From contig JASMLX010000001.1 of the NCBI GenBank assembly GCA_030748495.1, positions 1-64,000 of the forward strand: a DNA stretch of 64,000 nt, in the 5' to 3' direction. This document shows, in pieces, positions 54,546-63,067 of this stretch. Under the pieces are notes generated by a model that ran no database searches, was not told the DNA's origin, and saw only the letters and a list, made by a program, of their open reading frames with translations. Source of the stretch: Candidatus Poribacteria bacterium. Lineage in GTDB: Bacteria > Poribacteria > WGA-4E > UBA9662. Positions within the stretch are counted from its first letter, which is position 1, and each line of letters begins with the position of its first letter. A program made the translations under genes and the position numbers.

Positions 54546-55966
54546 TTAGACATTGTCCTGTTGCTTGTTTCACCGGAAGTGTTCTGCATGGCATCGGCGT
54601 AAAAGACGTTATGTATCATCACTTTTTTTACGTAAGCCGATACGCGCTTCAATTCAGTTCTGGTATAGTCTCGTAGACCGGTTTTACCCTGCTCCTGGTA
54701 GTATTGGGCCGCGTTCAGGAATGCCTCACTCAACTTGCTTCGAGCCAGTTCGTAATAGGGGCTAGCGTAGTTGGGGGGAATGTCGGGGGCCAAAGCGGCG
54801 TAGAGTTGGCCAATGGGTTGGTTAGAGTAGAGCGGAATTGGTGTCTGAAAAATGGGCAGTTCCCAAGCATCTTTGACCGGTGGTAGAATATAGGAGGCCA
54901 TAAATCGATCGCCTAGATCCTCTCTTTTAAGATAGAGTTTTTTGGCATAGGCCCAGGCCAACTCCTTGTTTTTACAAGCTTTGGTGATAGCTAAGCCTGT
55001 TCCCCCCCAGGTGCTAACCCGTCTCTCTCCCGGTTTCCAAGCGGGCAAAGGCATCAAAGCCAGTTTCCCTTCCAGTTGAGGCACATCCATCTCAAACTGT
55101 TTACTACGCCAGTCGGGGCAGTAGTAGAACAGTACTAAACCATCGCTGATAGTCTTAGCTAGAGTTTGTCCCCACCCAGCGGAAAAGGCTATGCGATTCG
55201 GACCGTAGCACTGCCGGATATACCAGACAATGGTATCGATCACGCCCTCTGTATCGATGGTTAAGTTGCCGTCGACGTCGAACAGCCCTTCATCCCGCTG
55301 TTGGAGCAAGGGGATAATGAAATCACCACCTGCTTTGTCCAAGTCGATCATAAACCGATCCGGGTTACCATCCCCGTCCAGATCTTTGGTTACTTGCCGA
55401 CCGATGCGAGTGAAGTCGTCCCAGGTTTCTAGTTGATTAATGTCGATGCCCAGTTCGTCTTCTACGATATCGCGTCGGTAACAGAGCATCAGCGGATGGA
55501 CATCATGAGGCAGGGCGTAGATCCGGCCGTTGCGCGAAAGTCGACTGAATCTCGATTCGACGAATCGGTCGTAGAGGGTAACACCGTTGACTTGTTCCTG
55601 TTTCAGCAGATCGGTCAGGTCCATAAAACCGATATCTTCCACCGGCCCTTGGGTGAAGTAGCCCATGGAATCGGCTAGGGTTTCGACCAGATCGGGAACC
55701 TCCGCATCTGTCATCAAAGCGCTCTGTAACCGGTCTTTGACTGCCCGGCCGGAAACCAGTTGGGTATGTACCCTGACTCCGTGCTCCTTTTCAAACTCCT
55801 TTGTGGCTTTCTGGTATCCTTCTAAGTGGCTACGGGCAAAGGTGACAAAAACCAGATCGTAGCTATCATTGTCCGATTTGCCACTGACAACGAGGAGTAT
55901 CACTCCCGTTACCAGCGATAAAACCAGTATCCAGAAAGGGGCTTTACCGTAGGGAAAGTTCGTCAT
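54542..55966 (-). CDS. Extracellular solute-binding protein, family 1
   Basis: The receptor of the sugar ABC importer. An N-terminal hydrophobic segment (FWILVLSLVTGVILLVVSG) acts as signal peptide or membrane anchor; no lipobox Cys is visible, so it may be anchored by the segment itself. The mature part has the family 1 fold: YDLVFVTFARSHLEGYQKAT, PDLVETLADSMGYFTQG, RIYALPHDVHPLMLCYRRDI, a TWDDFTRIGR loop and STWGGTGLAITKACKNKELA in the second lobe. A DLDGDGNPD stretch, like a calcium loop, sits near 205. At 474 residues it is slightly longer than average. No Shine-Dalgarno is seen ahead of ATG 55966. It follows the isomerase gene by 33 bases and is coupled to the first permease. Confidence 0.92.
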   Translation of the reverse strand: MTNFPYGKAPFWILVLSLVTGVILLVVSGKSDNDSYDLVFVTFARSHLEGYQKATKEFEKEHGVRVHTQLVSGRAVKDRLQSALMTDAEVPDLVETLADSMGYFTQGPVEDIGFMDLTDLLKQEQVNGVTLYDRFVESRFSRLSRNGRIYALPHDVHPLMLCYRRDIVEDELGIDINQLETWDDFTRIGRQVTKDLDGDGNPDRFMIDLDKAGGDFIIPLLQQRDEGLFDVDGNLTIDTEGVIDTIVWYIRQCYGPNRIAFSAGWGQTLAKTISDGLVLFYYCPDWRSKQFEMDVPQLEGKLALMPLPAWKPGERRVSTWGGTGLAITKACKNKELAWAYAKKLYLKREDLGDRFMASYILPPVKDAWELPIFQTPIPLYSNQPIGQLYAALAPDIPPNYASPYYELARSKLSEAFLNAAQYYQEQGKTGLRDYTRTELKRVSAYVKKVMIHNVFYADAMQNTSGETSNRTMSK

Positions 55967-55999
55967 TACGGGGATTTAGAAGAGGTGATCCACTTAGAT

Positions 56000-56767
56000 T
56001 TATCCAACCTGACACAGAGCATCGGCTTGGCGAAGTGACGCTTTCCAGTCGCCTTTGGGGATGAATTCGTGACCGATGAAGCCTTCATAGCCGGTGTCAG
56101 CAATGGCTTTGAATATCGGCGGATAGTAAATCTCTTGCTGGTCGTCCAGATCATTGCGCCCTGGGTTCCCCGCGGTGTGGTAGTGGCCGATGTACTGGTG
56201 GCTTTCTTGAATGGTGCGGATGATATCCCCTTCCATAATTTGCATGTGGTAGATATCGTACAGTAGTTTAACACGGGGTGAATCCACCCGTTGGCAGACT
56301 TCCACTCCCCACGGAGTCTTGTCGCATTGATAGTTTGGATGATTGACTTTACTGTTCAACAGTTCCAATACCAGCGTTATCCCGGCTTCCTCTGCGGCTT
56401 TGGCCACCCGTTCCAGACCGCGTGCTGTGATGTCGAGCCCCTCTTCATCAGTGATTCCTTCGTATCGGTCGCCGGAGAAGCAGATCAGGTTGACGATGTT
56501 GTATTCTTGGGCCAATTCCAGGTTTTTTAGCAGTTCTTCTTCGATCCGGTCATGGTTTTCGGGCTTGTTCAAACCATCGGTCAAGGTAGCGTGTCCACCG
56601 TGAGTGGCGATAGTTAAACCCAGATCATTTGCCATCGACCAATATTGCTGATCGATCATTTCGACACCTGGAATACCCAACTCGACTAATCCTTTCAAAA
56701 AAACCTCGGTTGTGACATCGTCACGGACAAAGCACCATCCTGGTGCTGCTTGCTTAAGACTCATCAT
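56000..56767 (-). CDS. Hydroxypyruvate isomerase-like TIM-barrel protein
   Basis: A 255-residue member of the Hyi branch of the xylose isomerase-like superfamily. It shows the family block LELLNSKVNHPNYQCDKTPW with Glu135, then LLYDIYHMQIMEGDI with Asp171, YHTAGNPGRNDLDD (His197) and FIGHEFIPKGD with Glu234. Related enzymes isomerise hydroxypyruvate or 2-oxo-tetronate and four-carbon acid sugars. The substrate here is inferred only. GAGG lies six bases ahead of the ATG pair at 56762-56767. It is the first gene of the sugar ABC operon, which suggests it processes the imported compound or a derivative. Cytoplasmic. Confidence 0.82.
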   Translation of the reverse strand: MMSLKQAAPGWCFVRDDVTTEVFLKGLVELGIPGVEMIDQQYWSMANDLGLTIATHGGHATLTDGLNKPENHDRIEEELLKNLELAQEYNIVNLICFSGDRYEGITDEEGLDITARGLERVAKAAEEAGITLVLELLNSKVNHPNYQCDKTPWGVEVCQRVDSPRVKLLYDIYHMQIMEGDIIRTIQESHQYIGHYHTAGNPGRNDLDDQQEIYYPPIFKAIADTGYEGFIGHEFIPKGDWKASLRQADALCQVG

Positions 56768-57401
56768 AAATCCTCGCGATATAAAAATTTTAGTTTACGA
56801 ATAATTCAAGTAACTGCCCACAGTTTATCAATTCTGTTAATTACCTGTCAATCTTGTTAGCGGAGTGACCTCTCAATAGTAAAACAATCTCGCCTTAGGT
56901 AAAGAGGCGGTTATTTATCTTAATCCAGCAGAGCGACAAGACTTTAAATATCGCACCGAGTAGTTATCAGATTGATCATAAAGCTATATTTGAAGCTTGT
57001 GTAAGAATACCTAATCATTCGGGTATTGATTGTTGGGTTGTTGCTTCAATTCTGCGTCTTGCTGTCGAACTTTTAGGATTTTGGCATAACAAATTACGAA
57101 AGCACAGGTGGCGATACTACTGTCGGCTATAGTATTAGAGTTGTATTTGCTCGCCGATACTTTCCAAATTTGACGTGCCTTAGCTGCACAATGTCTAGTA
57201 GTAGGTTTAGCTGGCAAACCAAGAACAGCAACACTCTCCATGTGTTATACATAAAGCGAAGTATTCGCCCCGACAGTATGATTTTTCAGACAAATTTCAA
57301 ATTTCTCTGGCCATAACTGACCAATCAACTTGGTGTTTAACAACCTCAACCTTACCTCTACTCGGACTAATAACCGTTACACATTAGTCCATTATTCAAA
57401 T
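56768..57401. other. Gene-free stretch between the sugar operon and recN
   Basis: A 634-base, AT-rich interval. It must hold the promoter of the minus-strand sugar operon; a TAAAAT on the minus strand about 25 bases ahead of ATG 56767 is a possible -10, but no good -35 is spaced correctly. Short open frames (for example minus 57011-57241) show no family. No RNA gene or repeat recognised. Confidence 0.35.
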
Positions 57402-59075
57402 TTAACCAGTAGATTGATCTTTGAGGAGTTCTTTAGCGTGTGCTATGGCTGTTTGGGTGTCGCGGCCACCTTGCATACGGGCGATCTCTTCGATCCGTTC
57501 GTCCATCGTTAGCTCTTTAGCCGAAATAAGGGTTTGATTGCCAACGATCTTTTTCTCCACCCGAAAATGCTTGTCGGCCAAACTTGCGATCTGTGGCAAA
57601 TGTGTAATGCAGATCAACTGTCGAAATTGGGATAGGTCTTTCAATTTTTGACCGACTACGTTAGCCGTATGCCCACCGATACCAGCATCGATTTCATCGA
57701 AGACAAGAGTTGGTATCAGATCGGTCTGTGCCAGTACACTTTTCAAGGCTAACATCACCCTTGAGATTTCACCGCCGGAGGCGATTTGGGTTAAAGGTTT
57801 GAGTTCCGACCCAACATTGGTCGAAATCAAAAATTCAATTTCATCTATACCTGAAGATCCCAGAGCAATCTGCCGCTGTGCGATTCGGAACTGAGATTTT
57901 TCCATGCTTAATGTATGAAGTTCTTTCTGAATTAATCGCTCCAGTTTTCTCGCGATTGTTCTCCGTTGGGTTGACAGTTTCTGTGCTCGATCTTGGGCTA
58001 ATTTCTGTGTTGTTTCCGACTGCTCTTGCAAATCCTGAATCTGATCGGAAGAGAGCTCAATTTTTTCCAGCTTTTCAACTGCTGTCTGGTAATGATCTAA
58101 GATTTGTTGAATCGTGGCACCATACTTTTGTTTTAAACGGTTGATTGTTCCAAGCCGATCTTCGATTTTATCTAGCTGACCTGGTAAAAACTCAACCTGA
58201 TCCCGGTAATTTCGTACTTCATGCGCCAGATCCTCGATCTCATAGAGCGCTGATTCCAAGCGCCGACTGGTCTCTTCCACGCTATCGTCGATCGTCAATA
58301 ACTTGGAGAATGATTTATTTAACCCTTTCAAAGTATCGAGTACCGATGACTCGATTTGCCCCCTGTAGAGACCACTGTAGATTTCGTCAGATAGTTCGTA
58401 TAACTGCTGAGCGTTAGCAAGCCGTTTGTGCTCATTTTGAAGTCGCTCTTCCTCTCCCACTTCCAGTTCTGCCGTTTCGATGTCTTCTACCTGAAAAGCC
58501 AGTAACTCTTTTTCTGACTCCAATTGTTGATAGGATTGGGACAACTTTGCAATCTGCCGTTTCAAGCGTAGCAACTCTTCGTACGGATCTGCCACTTGCT
58601 GTCGAAGTGGTGTCAACCCACCAAAGTCATCTAAGATTTGGTGGTGCAACTCTTTTTGGAACAACGATTGATGTTGATGCTGTCCATGAATGTCAACCAG
58701 TAAATCACCAATCAGCTTTAACTGGTTTAGATTGACTACGTTGCCGTTGATGTTGCTGCGGCTTCGACCGCTTTTAGAGACCTGACGATGTAAGGTTGGG
58801 TACTCTTCCGGATCAAGGTTGACATCGCCCATGACCTGTCGCATCTGCTGAAAGGTGAGCGGTTCAGGATCAGTTGAAATTTGTGCAACGGCCTGATCTT
58901 GTCTCTGTCGGACAATGTTTGAAGACGCTCGTTCCCCTAACACTAACCCTAATGAACGTAGAATGACCGATTTACCTGCACCTGTCTCACCGGTTAGAAC
59001 ATTAAGTCGAGGCGAAAAGGTCAATCGCAACTGATCTATCAGAGCGATATTTTCCATGTAGAGTTCTGTAATCAT
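57402..59075 (-). CDS. recN: DNA repair protein RecN
   Basis: RecN is an SMC-like ATPase that acts at DNA double-strand breaks. Walker A GETGAGKS is at 29-36, following MENIALIDQLRLTFSPRLNV. The central part (about 150-400) is a long charged, coiled-coil region. The C-terminal head carries ASGGEISRVMLAL (signature), LVFDEIDAGIGGHTANVVG (Walker B) and ITHLPQIASLADKH (switch His), the standard RecN order. Its 557 residues match the family. GAAAGG ahead of ATG 59075 is a modest start signal. It is a single gene, with tRNA-Arg 59 bases upstream on the same strand. Confidence 0.96.
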   Translation of the reverse strand: MITELYMENIALIDQLRLTFSPRLNVLTGETGAGKSVILRSLGLVLGERASSNIVRQRQDQAVAQISTDPEPLTFQQMRQVMGDVNLDPEEYPTLHRQVSKSGRSRSNINGNVVNLNQLKLIGDLLVDIHGQHQHQSLFQKELHHQILDDFGGLTPLRQQVADPYEELLRLKRQIAKLSQSYQQLESEKELLAFQVEDIETAELEVGEEERLQNEHKRLANAQQLYELSDEIYSGLYRGQIESSVLDTLKGLNKSFSKLLTIDDSVEETSRRLESALYEIEDLAHEVRNYRDQVEFLPGQLDKIEDRLGTINRLKQKYGATIQQILDHYQTAVEKLEKIELSSDQIQDLQEQSETTQKLAQDRAQKLSTQRRTIARKLERLIQKELHTLSMEKSQFRIAQRQIALGSSGIDEIEFLISTNVGSELKPLTQIASGGEISRVMLALKSVLAQTDLIPTLVFDEIDAGIGGHTANVVGQKLKDLSQFRQLICITHLPQIASLADKHFRVEKKIVGNQTLISAKELTMDERIEEIARMQGGRDTQTAIAHAKELLKDQSTG

Positions 59076-59134
59076 TGCCTTTCGGTCATCGATGTTTGTT
59101 GAAGAAGATGGCCGAGAAAGTATTGGAAGGGGGA

Positions 59135-59208
59135 TGTGCCTGGGGCGATTCGAACGCCCGACCTTTAGCTCCGGAGGCTAACGCTCTATCCAGCTGAGCT
59201 ACAGGCAC
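59135..59208 (-). tRNA. tRNA-Arg (anticodon CCG)
   Basis: On the minus strand GTGCCTG (from 59208) pairs with CAGGCAC to close the acceptor stem, with A as discriminator base at 59135. The D-arm reads GCTCAGCTGGATAGAGC, the anticodon stem TTAGC/GCTAA encloses the 7-base loop CTCCGGA (anticodon CCG, reading CGG), and the T-arm GGGCGTTCGAATCGCCC is perfect. CCA is not encoded. The cloverleaf is complete and standard, 74 bases. Confidence 0.96.
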
Positions 59209-59705
59209 ACAATATATTAGATTATAACATGAATCGAAAACAGGGGCAATATGGCATCCGGTATGACCCCGGGCAATCGTATTAAAAAGGGTACGTTTAG
59301 CCTGTTTATTTCACACCTTGCTAAATCTAGCTTTTGGACTGTGCTAATTCGTTTTTACTGGCCTATTCGCCTATGTGCTTCCTCGCTTGAGCCACTACCA
59401 GGTTCTGCAACCTCGTATTGGTAAGCCGCTTGGTGCAATGCAGAATTTAATGTGATTCCCTGCTTAGATCTACCTTTCGCTTGAATATGTGCACGCAAGT
59501 ATGATAGAACACCGGCATGCCGCACAAAGGCCTGAGATCCGGTCTGGCTGAAATACCAAGCCACTAATCATACCCAAAGATTAAAGGTGTTCTTGTGATC
59601 AATCCACGAAACCTTCTAAATAGATGAACAGATGGAGTCCTTGTATTATTAACGACTGGGTCAAGGTTTAAATATTCCTAAGAAGCCTCTGTTAGTTCAA
59701 CTACA
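59209..59705. other. Intergenic stretch after the tRNA, nothing recognised
   Basis: No gene I can support. A minus-strand open frame at 59355-59564 (69 codons) has no recognisable domain and no Shine-Dalgarno. No direct repeat of the tRNA 3' end was noticed, so there is no sign of an integrated element using the tRNA as attachment site. Confidence 0.35.
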
Positions 59706-59996
59706 AAGGGGAAAAGGACTATCCTCAAAATACCAGCCGAAGAATCGACTCTCGATCTTAGCGGCGCTGAGACGGTCACATCATTGATTTATACTGATTT
59801 TGAAGATCGGTATACACGGTTACTGTTGGAGATTGTACACACCTCGCAAGAAATCGCTGATAAACCGGAATACCGAAAGATTCGTTTTTTGCTGGCCAAT
59901 GGAAACGAATCCCTTGCCAAAATCGATAACAGGTATCTCCAATACTACTATCCGTGCTGTGCGATAGAAAGGGCTTACAGGCTCCGGAGAACATGA
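59706..59996 (+). pseudogene. Unrecognised coding-like fragment
   Basis: A plus-strand frame from about 59706 to the stop at 59996 reads like real protein (RTILKIPAEESTLDLSGAET, then YTDFEDRYTRLLLEIVHTSQ and YRKIRFLLANGNESL). It lacks a convincing start: only TTG 59784 lies within, with no Shine-Dalgarno. It turns into unlikely sequence (YYYPCCAIERAYRLRRT) near the end. I do not recognise the family. It may be the tail of a decayed gene. It overlaps the start of the next gene by four bases. Confidence 0.3.
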
Positions 59997-60991
59997 AAAA
60001 AAGCTCAGGAAACAGTCCAACCTCGTCGGCTTCATCAATCACTTTTCCCAAGATGGGAATCGGTTGTTGGTCTTATGGCGGAGGTGACTATTGGGGAGAT
60101 CAAGCTCAATCAGACGTCGATGCCGTTGCTAATACGGCACTGGATGCAGGAATTGTTTTTTTTGATACGGCTGTCGGTTACAACGAAGGGCGAAGCGAAC
60201 AATCTCTAGGAATTGCCTTGAAACATCGGCGCCAGGAAGCCCTGATCGGCACCAAGACAGGTGATACCAATCCCGCTACACTGCCAGATCAATTGGAGGG
60301 TAGTCTTCGCCGGTTACAGACCGATTATATCGACCTCTATATGATCCACTGGCCAAACCCGAAGTATCCAGTCGACGAGGTCTTCGATGCTTTATCTCAG
60401 CTAAAAACGGAAGGCAAAATCCGCGCCATCGGTGTCTGCAACTTTGGCTGTCAACAGCTATCTGAAATGATCGCAATTGGGGCACAAATCGAAACCAACC
60501 AGCTTTGCTACAATTTACTCTCCCGTGCAATCGAACTGGAAATCGTACCTTTATGTCAGCAACACCAGATCGGTATCCTAGCCTACATGCCCCTGTTGCA
60601 AGGCATCCTAGCCGACCGCTTCAAAACCCTTGAGGAAATTCCTCCACAACAGTCACGCTTCCGCCATTTTCGTCCGGACCGTGAAATGTCTCGACACGAT
60701 GAGGCTGGTGCCGAGGCTGAATTATGGCAAACGTTGGAGCAGATTCGCCAAATTTGCCGGGAGAAAGACCTACCCATGAGTCGATTGGCGATTGCCTGGG
60801 TGATGGCTAAGAGCGCCGTATCTTGTGTGTTGGTCGGAACCCGTAATACTGCGGAACTGGCGCAGAATCTAGAGGCGGTCAATTATGCCATGCCAGCCGA
60901 TTTAGTCAAAAAGCTCGACCAGTTAACCTTACCCTTACTGCACAGGTTAGGTGGGAATGCCGACTACTTCTGGGCTACACGGACAACATAA
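59993..60991 (+). CDS. Aldo/keto reductase
   Basis: An intact NADP-dependent aldo/keto reductase of 332 residues. The catalytic tetrad is complete: Asp58 and Tyr63 in FFDTAVGYNEGRSE, Lys88 in IGTKTG and His119 in LYMIHWPNP. C-terminal cofactor-site residues lie in VLVGTRNTAELAQNLEAV. These enzymes reduce aldehydes or ketones, or act on sugars. I prefer ATG 59993 over an upstream in-frame start because GGAG lies about five bases ahead. It is followed after 15 bases by the FGE-like/sialidase gene and then the lyase gene, a three-gene operon. It is related to, but clearly distinct from, the broken reductase at 50431-51391. Confidence 0.9.
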   Translation: MKKSSGNSPTSSASSITFPKMGIGCWSYGGGDYWGDQAQSDVDAVANTALDAGIVFFDTAVGYNEGRSEQSLGIALKHRRQEALIGTKTGDTNPATLPDQLEGSLRRLQTDYIDLYMIHWPNPKYPVDEVFDALSQLKTEGKIRAIGVCNFGCQQLSEMIAIGAQIETNQLCYNLLSRAIELEIVPLCQQHQIGILAYMPLLQGILADRFKTLEEIPPQQSRFRHFRPDREMSRHDEAGAEAELWQTLEQIRQICREKDLPMSRLAIAWVMAKSAVSCVLVGTRNTAELAQNLEAVNYAMPADLVKKLDQLTLPLLHRLGGNADYFWATRTT

Positions 60992-61006
60992 AGGATACTA
61001 ACAGAT

Positions 61007-63067
61007 ATGAGCAATCTCAAACCGGCGAATAGTAATGAGACTTTCACCAATTCACTCCGCATGAAATTTAAGCAGGTTTCTGCTGGTACTTACACCAGGG
61101 GAGGTTGCCATACCCCACTATCGCCTGAACTGAGCGAAGATAAACCGCACCTGTTGAATGGCGATTTCGATGAGCATCCGGCCCATCCGGTGACGATTAC
61201 CCAACCCTTTTATCTGGGTATTTATCAGGTGACCAACATCGAATACGAATATTTTGACCCTGACCACCGAAGTCTAAGAGGGAAACTTGGATTCTCCAAC
61301 GATGATGACGAAGCTGTTGTTTTCGTCGATTGGCATCAGGCGGCAGCATTTTGCCGATGGCTATCGACGAAGGAAAATTTACCCTATCGCTTGCCAACAG
61401 AGGCAGAGTGGGAGTACGCTTGTCGGGCAGGGAGTCAAATCCACTACCATACGGGTGACCAACTGCCGGATGTTTTCCATAAGAATATCGGGGAAAGTTG
61501 GTATCCAGATCCGGCTCGCAGTGATGGTGAATCAGAGGTGGTTCCATTGACAGTTGGTCAGACTTTGGCTAACGAATGGGGCTTTTATGATATGCACGGC
61601 AATGTTGAAGAGTGGTGTTCGGATTGGTACGGCCCCTATCAGGAAGAGGTACAAACAGACCCCGTTGGTTATGCTGAAGGCAACTATCGAGTCACAAGAG
61701 GCGGCAGTCATTCGACAAAACTTTACTACTTACGGTCGGCTAACCGTTCTGGGGCCGTGCCCGAGGACCAGCACTGGTTAATCGGTTTTCGGGTGGTTAT
61801 CGGCGAATTTCCGTCTACGGAACCACAGGTTATCTCTAAGCGTCCACTCTGGGCCACTGCTATTAAACAAGAAAGCGGAAAGGGCGAAAGACAAGATTTT
61901 AACCCCGATCAACCCTACTTTGATGGCCCCAAAAAGTACGTCCAAATCCCTGAAGGGTCGATAGGTCCTCTGTTCTCCAACCATAACCACGTACCAGCTA
62001 TCGTTTCTTGCCCTAACGGAGATCTGTTGGCGATTTGGTATAGTTGTGTTTCCGAACGGGGCCGAGAACTGAACGTAGTGGGTAGCCGTTTGCGGTTTGG
62101 TCAACAGGAGTGGGAACCAGCTGAAGCCTTCTGGGGGGTACCGGATCGAAATAACCACGCTTCTGCCCTTTGGTGTGATGAAGTGGGTAAGATTTATCAT
62201 TTCAATGGCCTTTCAGTCGCTGCAACCTGGGGGCCACTGGCACTGGTAATGCGAACTTCAGAAGATAATGGTGCTACCTGGTCAAGGCCAAAGCTAGTGC
62301 ATCCGGAACATACCCTTCGGCACATGCCGATTGAGTCTGTTTTTCGGGCTCAGGACAGGTCGATTGTTTTAGCCTGTGATGCAGTGACCGGTGGCAATGG
62401 TGGCACAGCACTGCACATCAGTCGTGACAACGGCCAAAATTGGGTTGATCCGGGTGAAGGCCAGCTAACACCAACTTTCGAAACCGGTCAGAGAGGACAC
62501 TGGATTGCTGGTATCCACGCCTCAGTTGTACAATTGACAGACGGCCGACTGATGGCGTTTGGGCGAGGTAATACTATTGAAGGGAAAATGCCGATGAGCA
62601 TTTCTGAGGATATGGGTCAGACATGGAGTTATCAACCCAGCCGATTTCCGGTCGTTTCTGGTGGTCAACGGTGTGTCTTACTCAGATTGAAAGAAGGCCC
62701 AATCTTTTTGGCCTCTTTTACGGGCGATCGTAAAGATCCAGCACCGATGTTAATTACCGATGCCTCTGGGCAACAGCGGGAGGTTCGCGGCATGTTTGCG
62801 GCTCTTTCCTTGGACGAAGGGCAAACATGGCCTCACATTCGATTGGTTAGCGACGATGGATCGGGTCGAGAAATCGAAACAATGGATGGTCGACCCTTCA
62901 CGATGAGCTTTGACAACGCCGAGCCAAGCGGTTATCTCTCCGTTTGCCAATCAGCGGATAACTTGATCCACTTGATTACCAGCCAACAACACTACACCTT
63001 CAATTTGGCCTGGCTCACTACACCCGGTCCACCTGAGTCGGAGGTTCGCTCATGTCATTCCCGCTAG
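61007..63067 (+). CDS. FGE-like domain fused to a BNR-repeat sialidase-type domain
   Basis: A two-domain protein of 686 residues without signal peptide. Residues about 20-265 are a formylglycine-generating-enzyme-like (SUMF1) domain: FYLGIYQVTNIEYEYF, LPTEAEWEYACRAGS, GFYDMHGNVEEWCSDWYG and RVTRGGSHSTKLYYLRSANR. The catalytic Cys expected just after RGGS in true FGEs is missing, so this copy probably does not make formylglycine. Residues about 310-675 are a sialidase-type propeller with four Asp-box repeats: SEDNGATW near 418, SRDNGQNW near 471, SEDMGQTW near 532 and SLDEGQTW near 600. The sialidase part could cleave sialic acids or merely bind glycans. The gene overlaps the downstream lyase by 16 bases. 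FGE-like/sialidase fusion is unusual to my knowledge. Confidence 0.82.
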   Translation: MSNLKPANSNETFTNSLRMKFKQVSAGTYTRGGCHTPLSPELSEDKPHLLNGDFDEHPAHPVTITQPFYLGIYQVTNIEYEYFDPDHRSLRGKLGFSNDDDEAVVFVDWHQAAAFCRWLSTKENLPYRLPTEAEWEYACRAGSQIHYHTGDQLPDVFHKNIGESWYPDPARSDGESEVVPLTVGQTLANEWGFYDMHGNVEEWCSDWYGPYQEEVQTDPVGYAEGNYRVTRGGSHSTKLYYLRSANRSGAVPEDQHWLIGFRVVIGEFPSTEPQVISKRPLWATAIKQESGKGERQDFNPDQPYFDGPKKYVQIPEGSIGPLFSNHNHVPAIVSCPNGDLLAIWYSCVSERGRELNVVGSRLRFGQQEWEPAEAFWGVPDRNNHASALWCDEVGKIYHFNGLSVAATWGPLALVMRTSEDNGATWSRPKLVHPEHTLRHMPIESVFRAQDRSIVLACDAVTGGNGGTALHISRDNGQNWVDPGEGQLTPTFETGQRGHWIAGIHASVVQLTDGRLMAFGRGNTIEGKMPMSISEDMGQTWSYQPSRFPVVSGGQRCVLLRLKEGPIFLASFTGDRKDPAPMLITDASGQQREVRGMFAALSLDEGQTWPHIRLVSDDGSGREIETMDGRPFTMSFDNAEPSGYLSVCQSADNLIHLITSQQHYTFNLAWLTTPGPPESEVRSCHSR

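Noticed and set aside
59135-59208. tRNA-Arg as attachment site for an integrated island
   Set aside because: No integrase gene and no direct repeat of the tRNA 3' end noticed on either side within the window.
59355-59564. 69-codon minus-strand open frame near the tRNA
   Set aside because: No family, no Shine-Dalgarno, no link to integrase or phage genes; probably chance.
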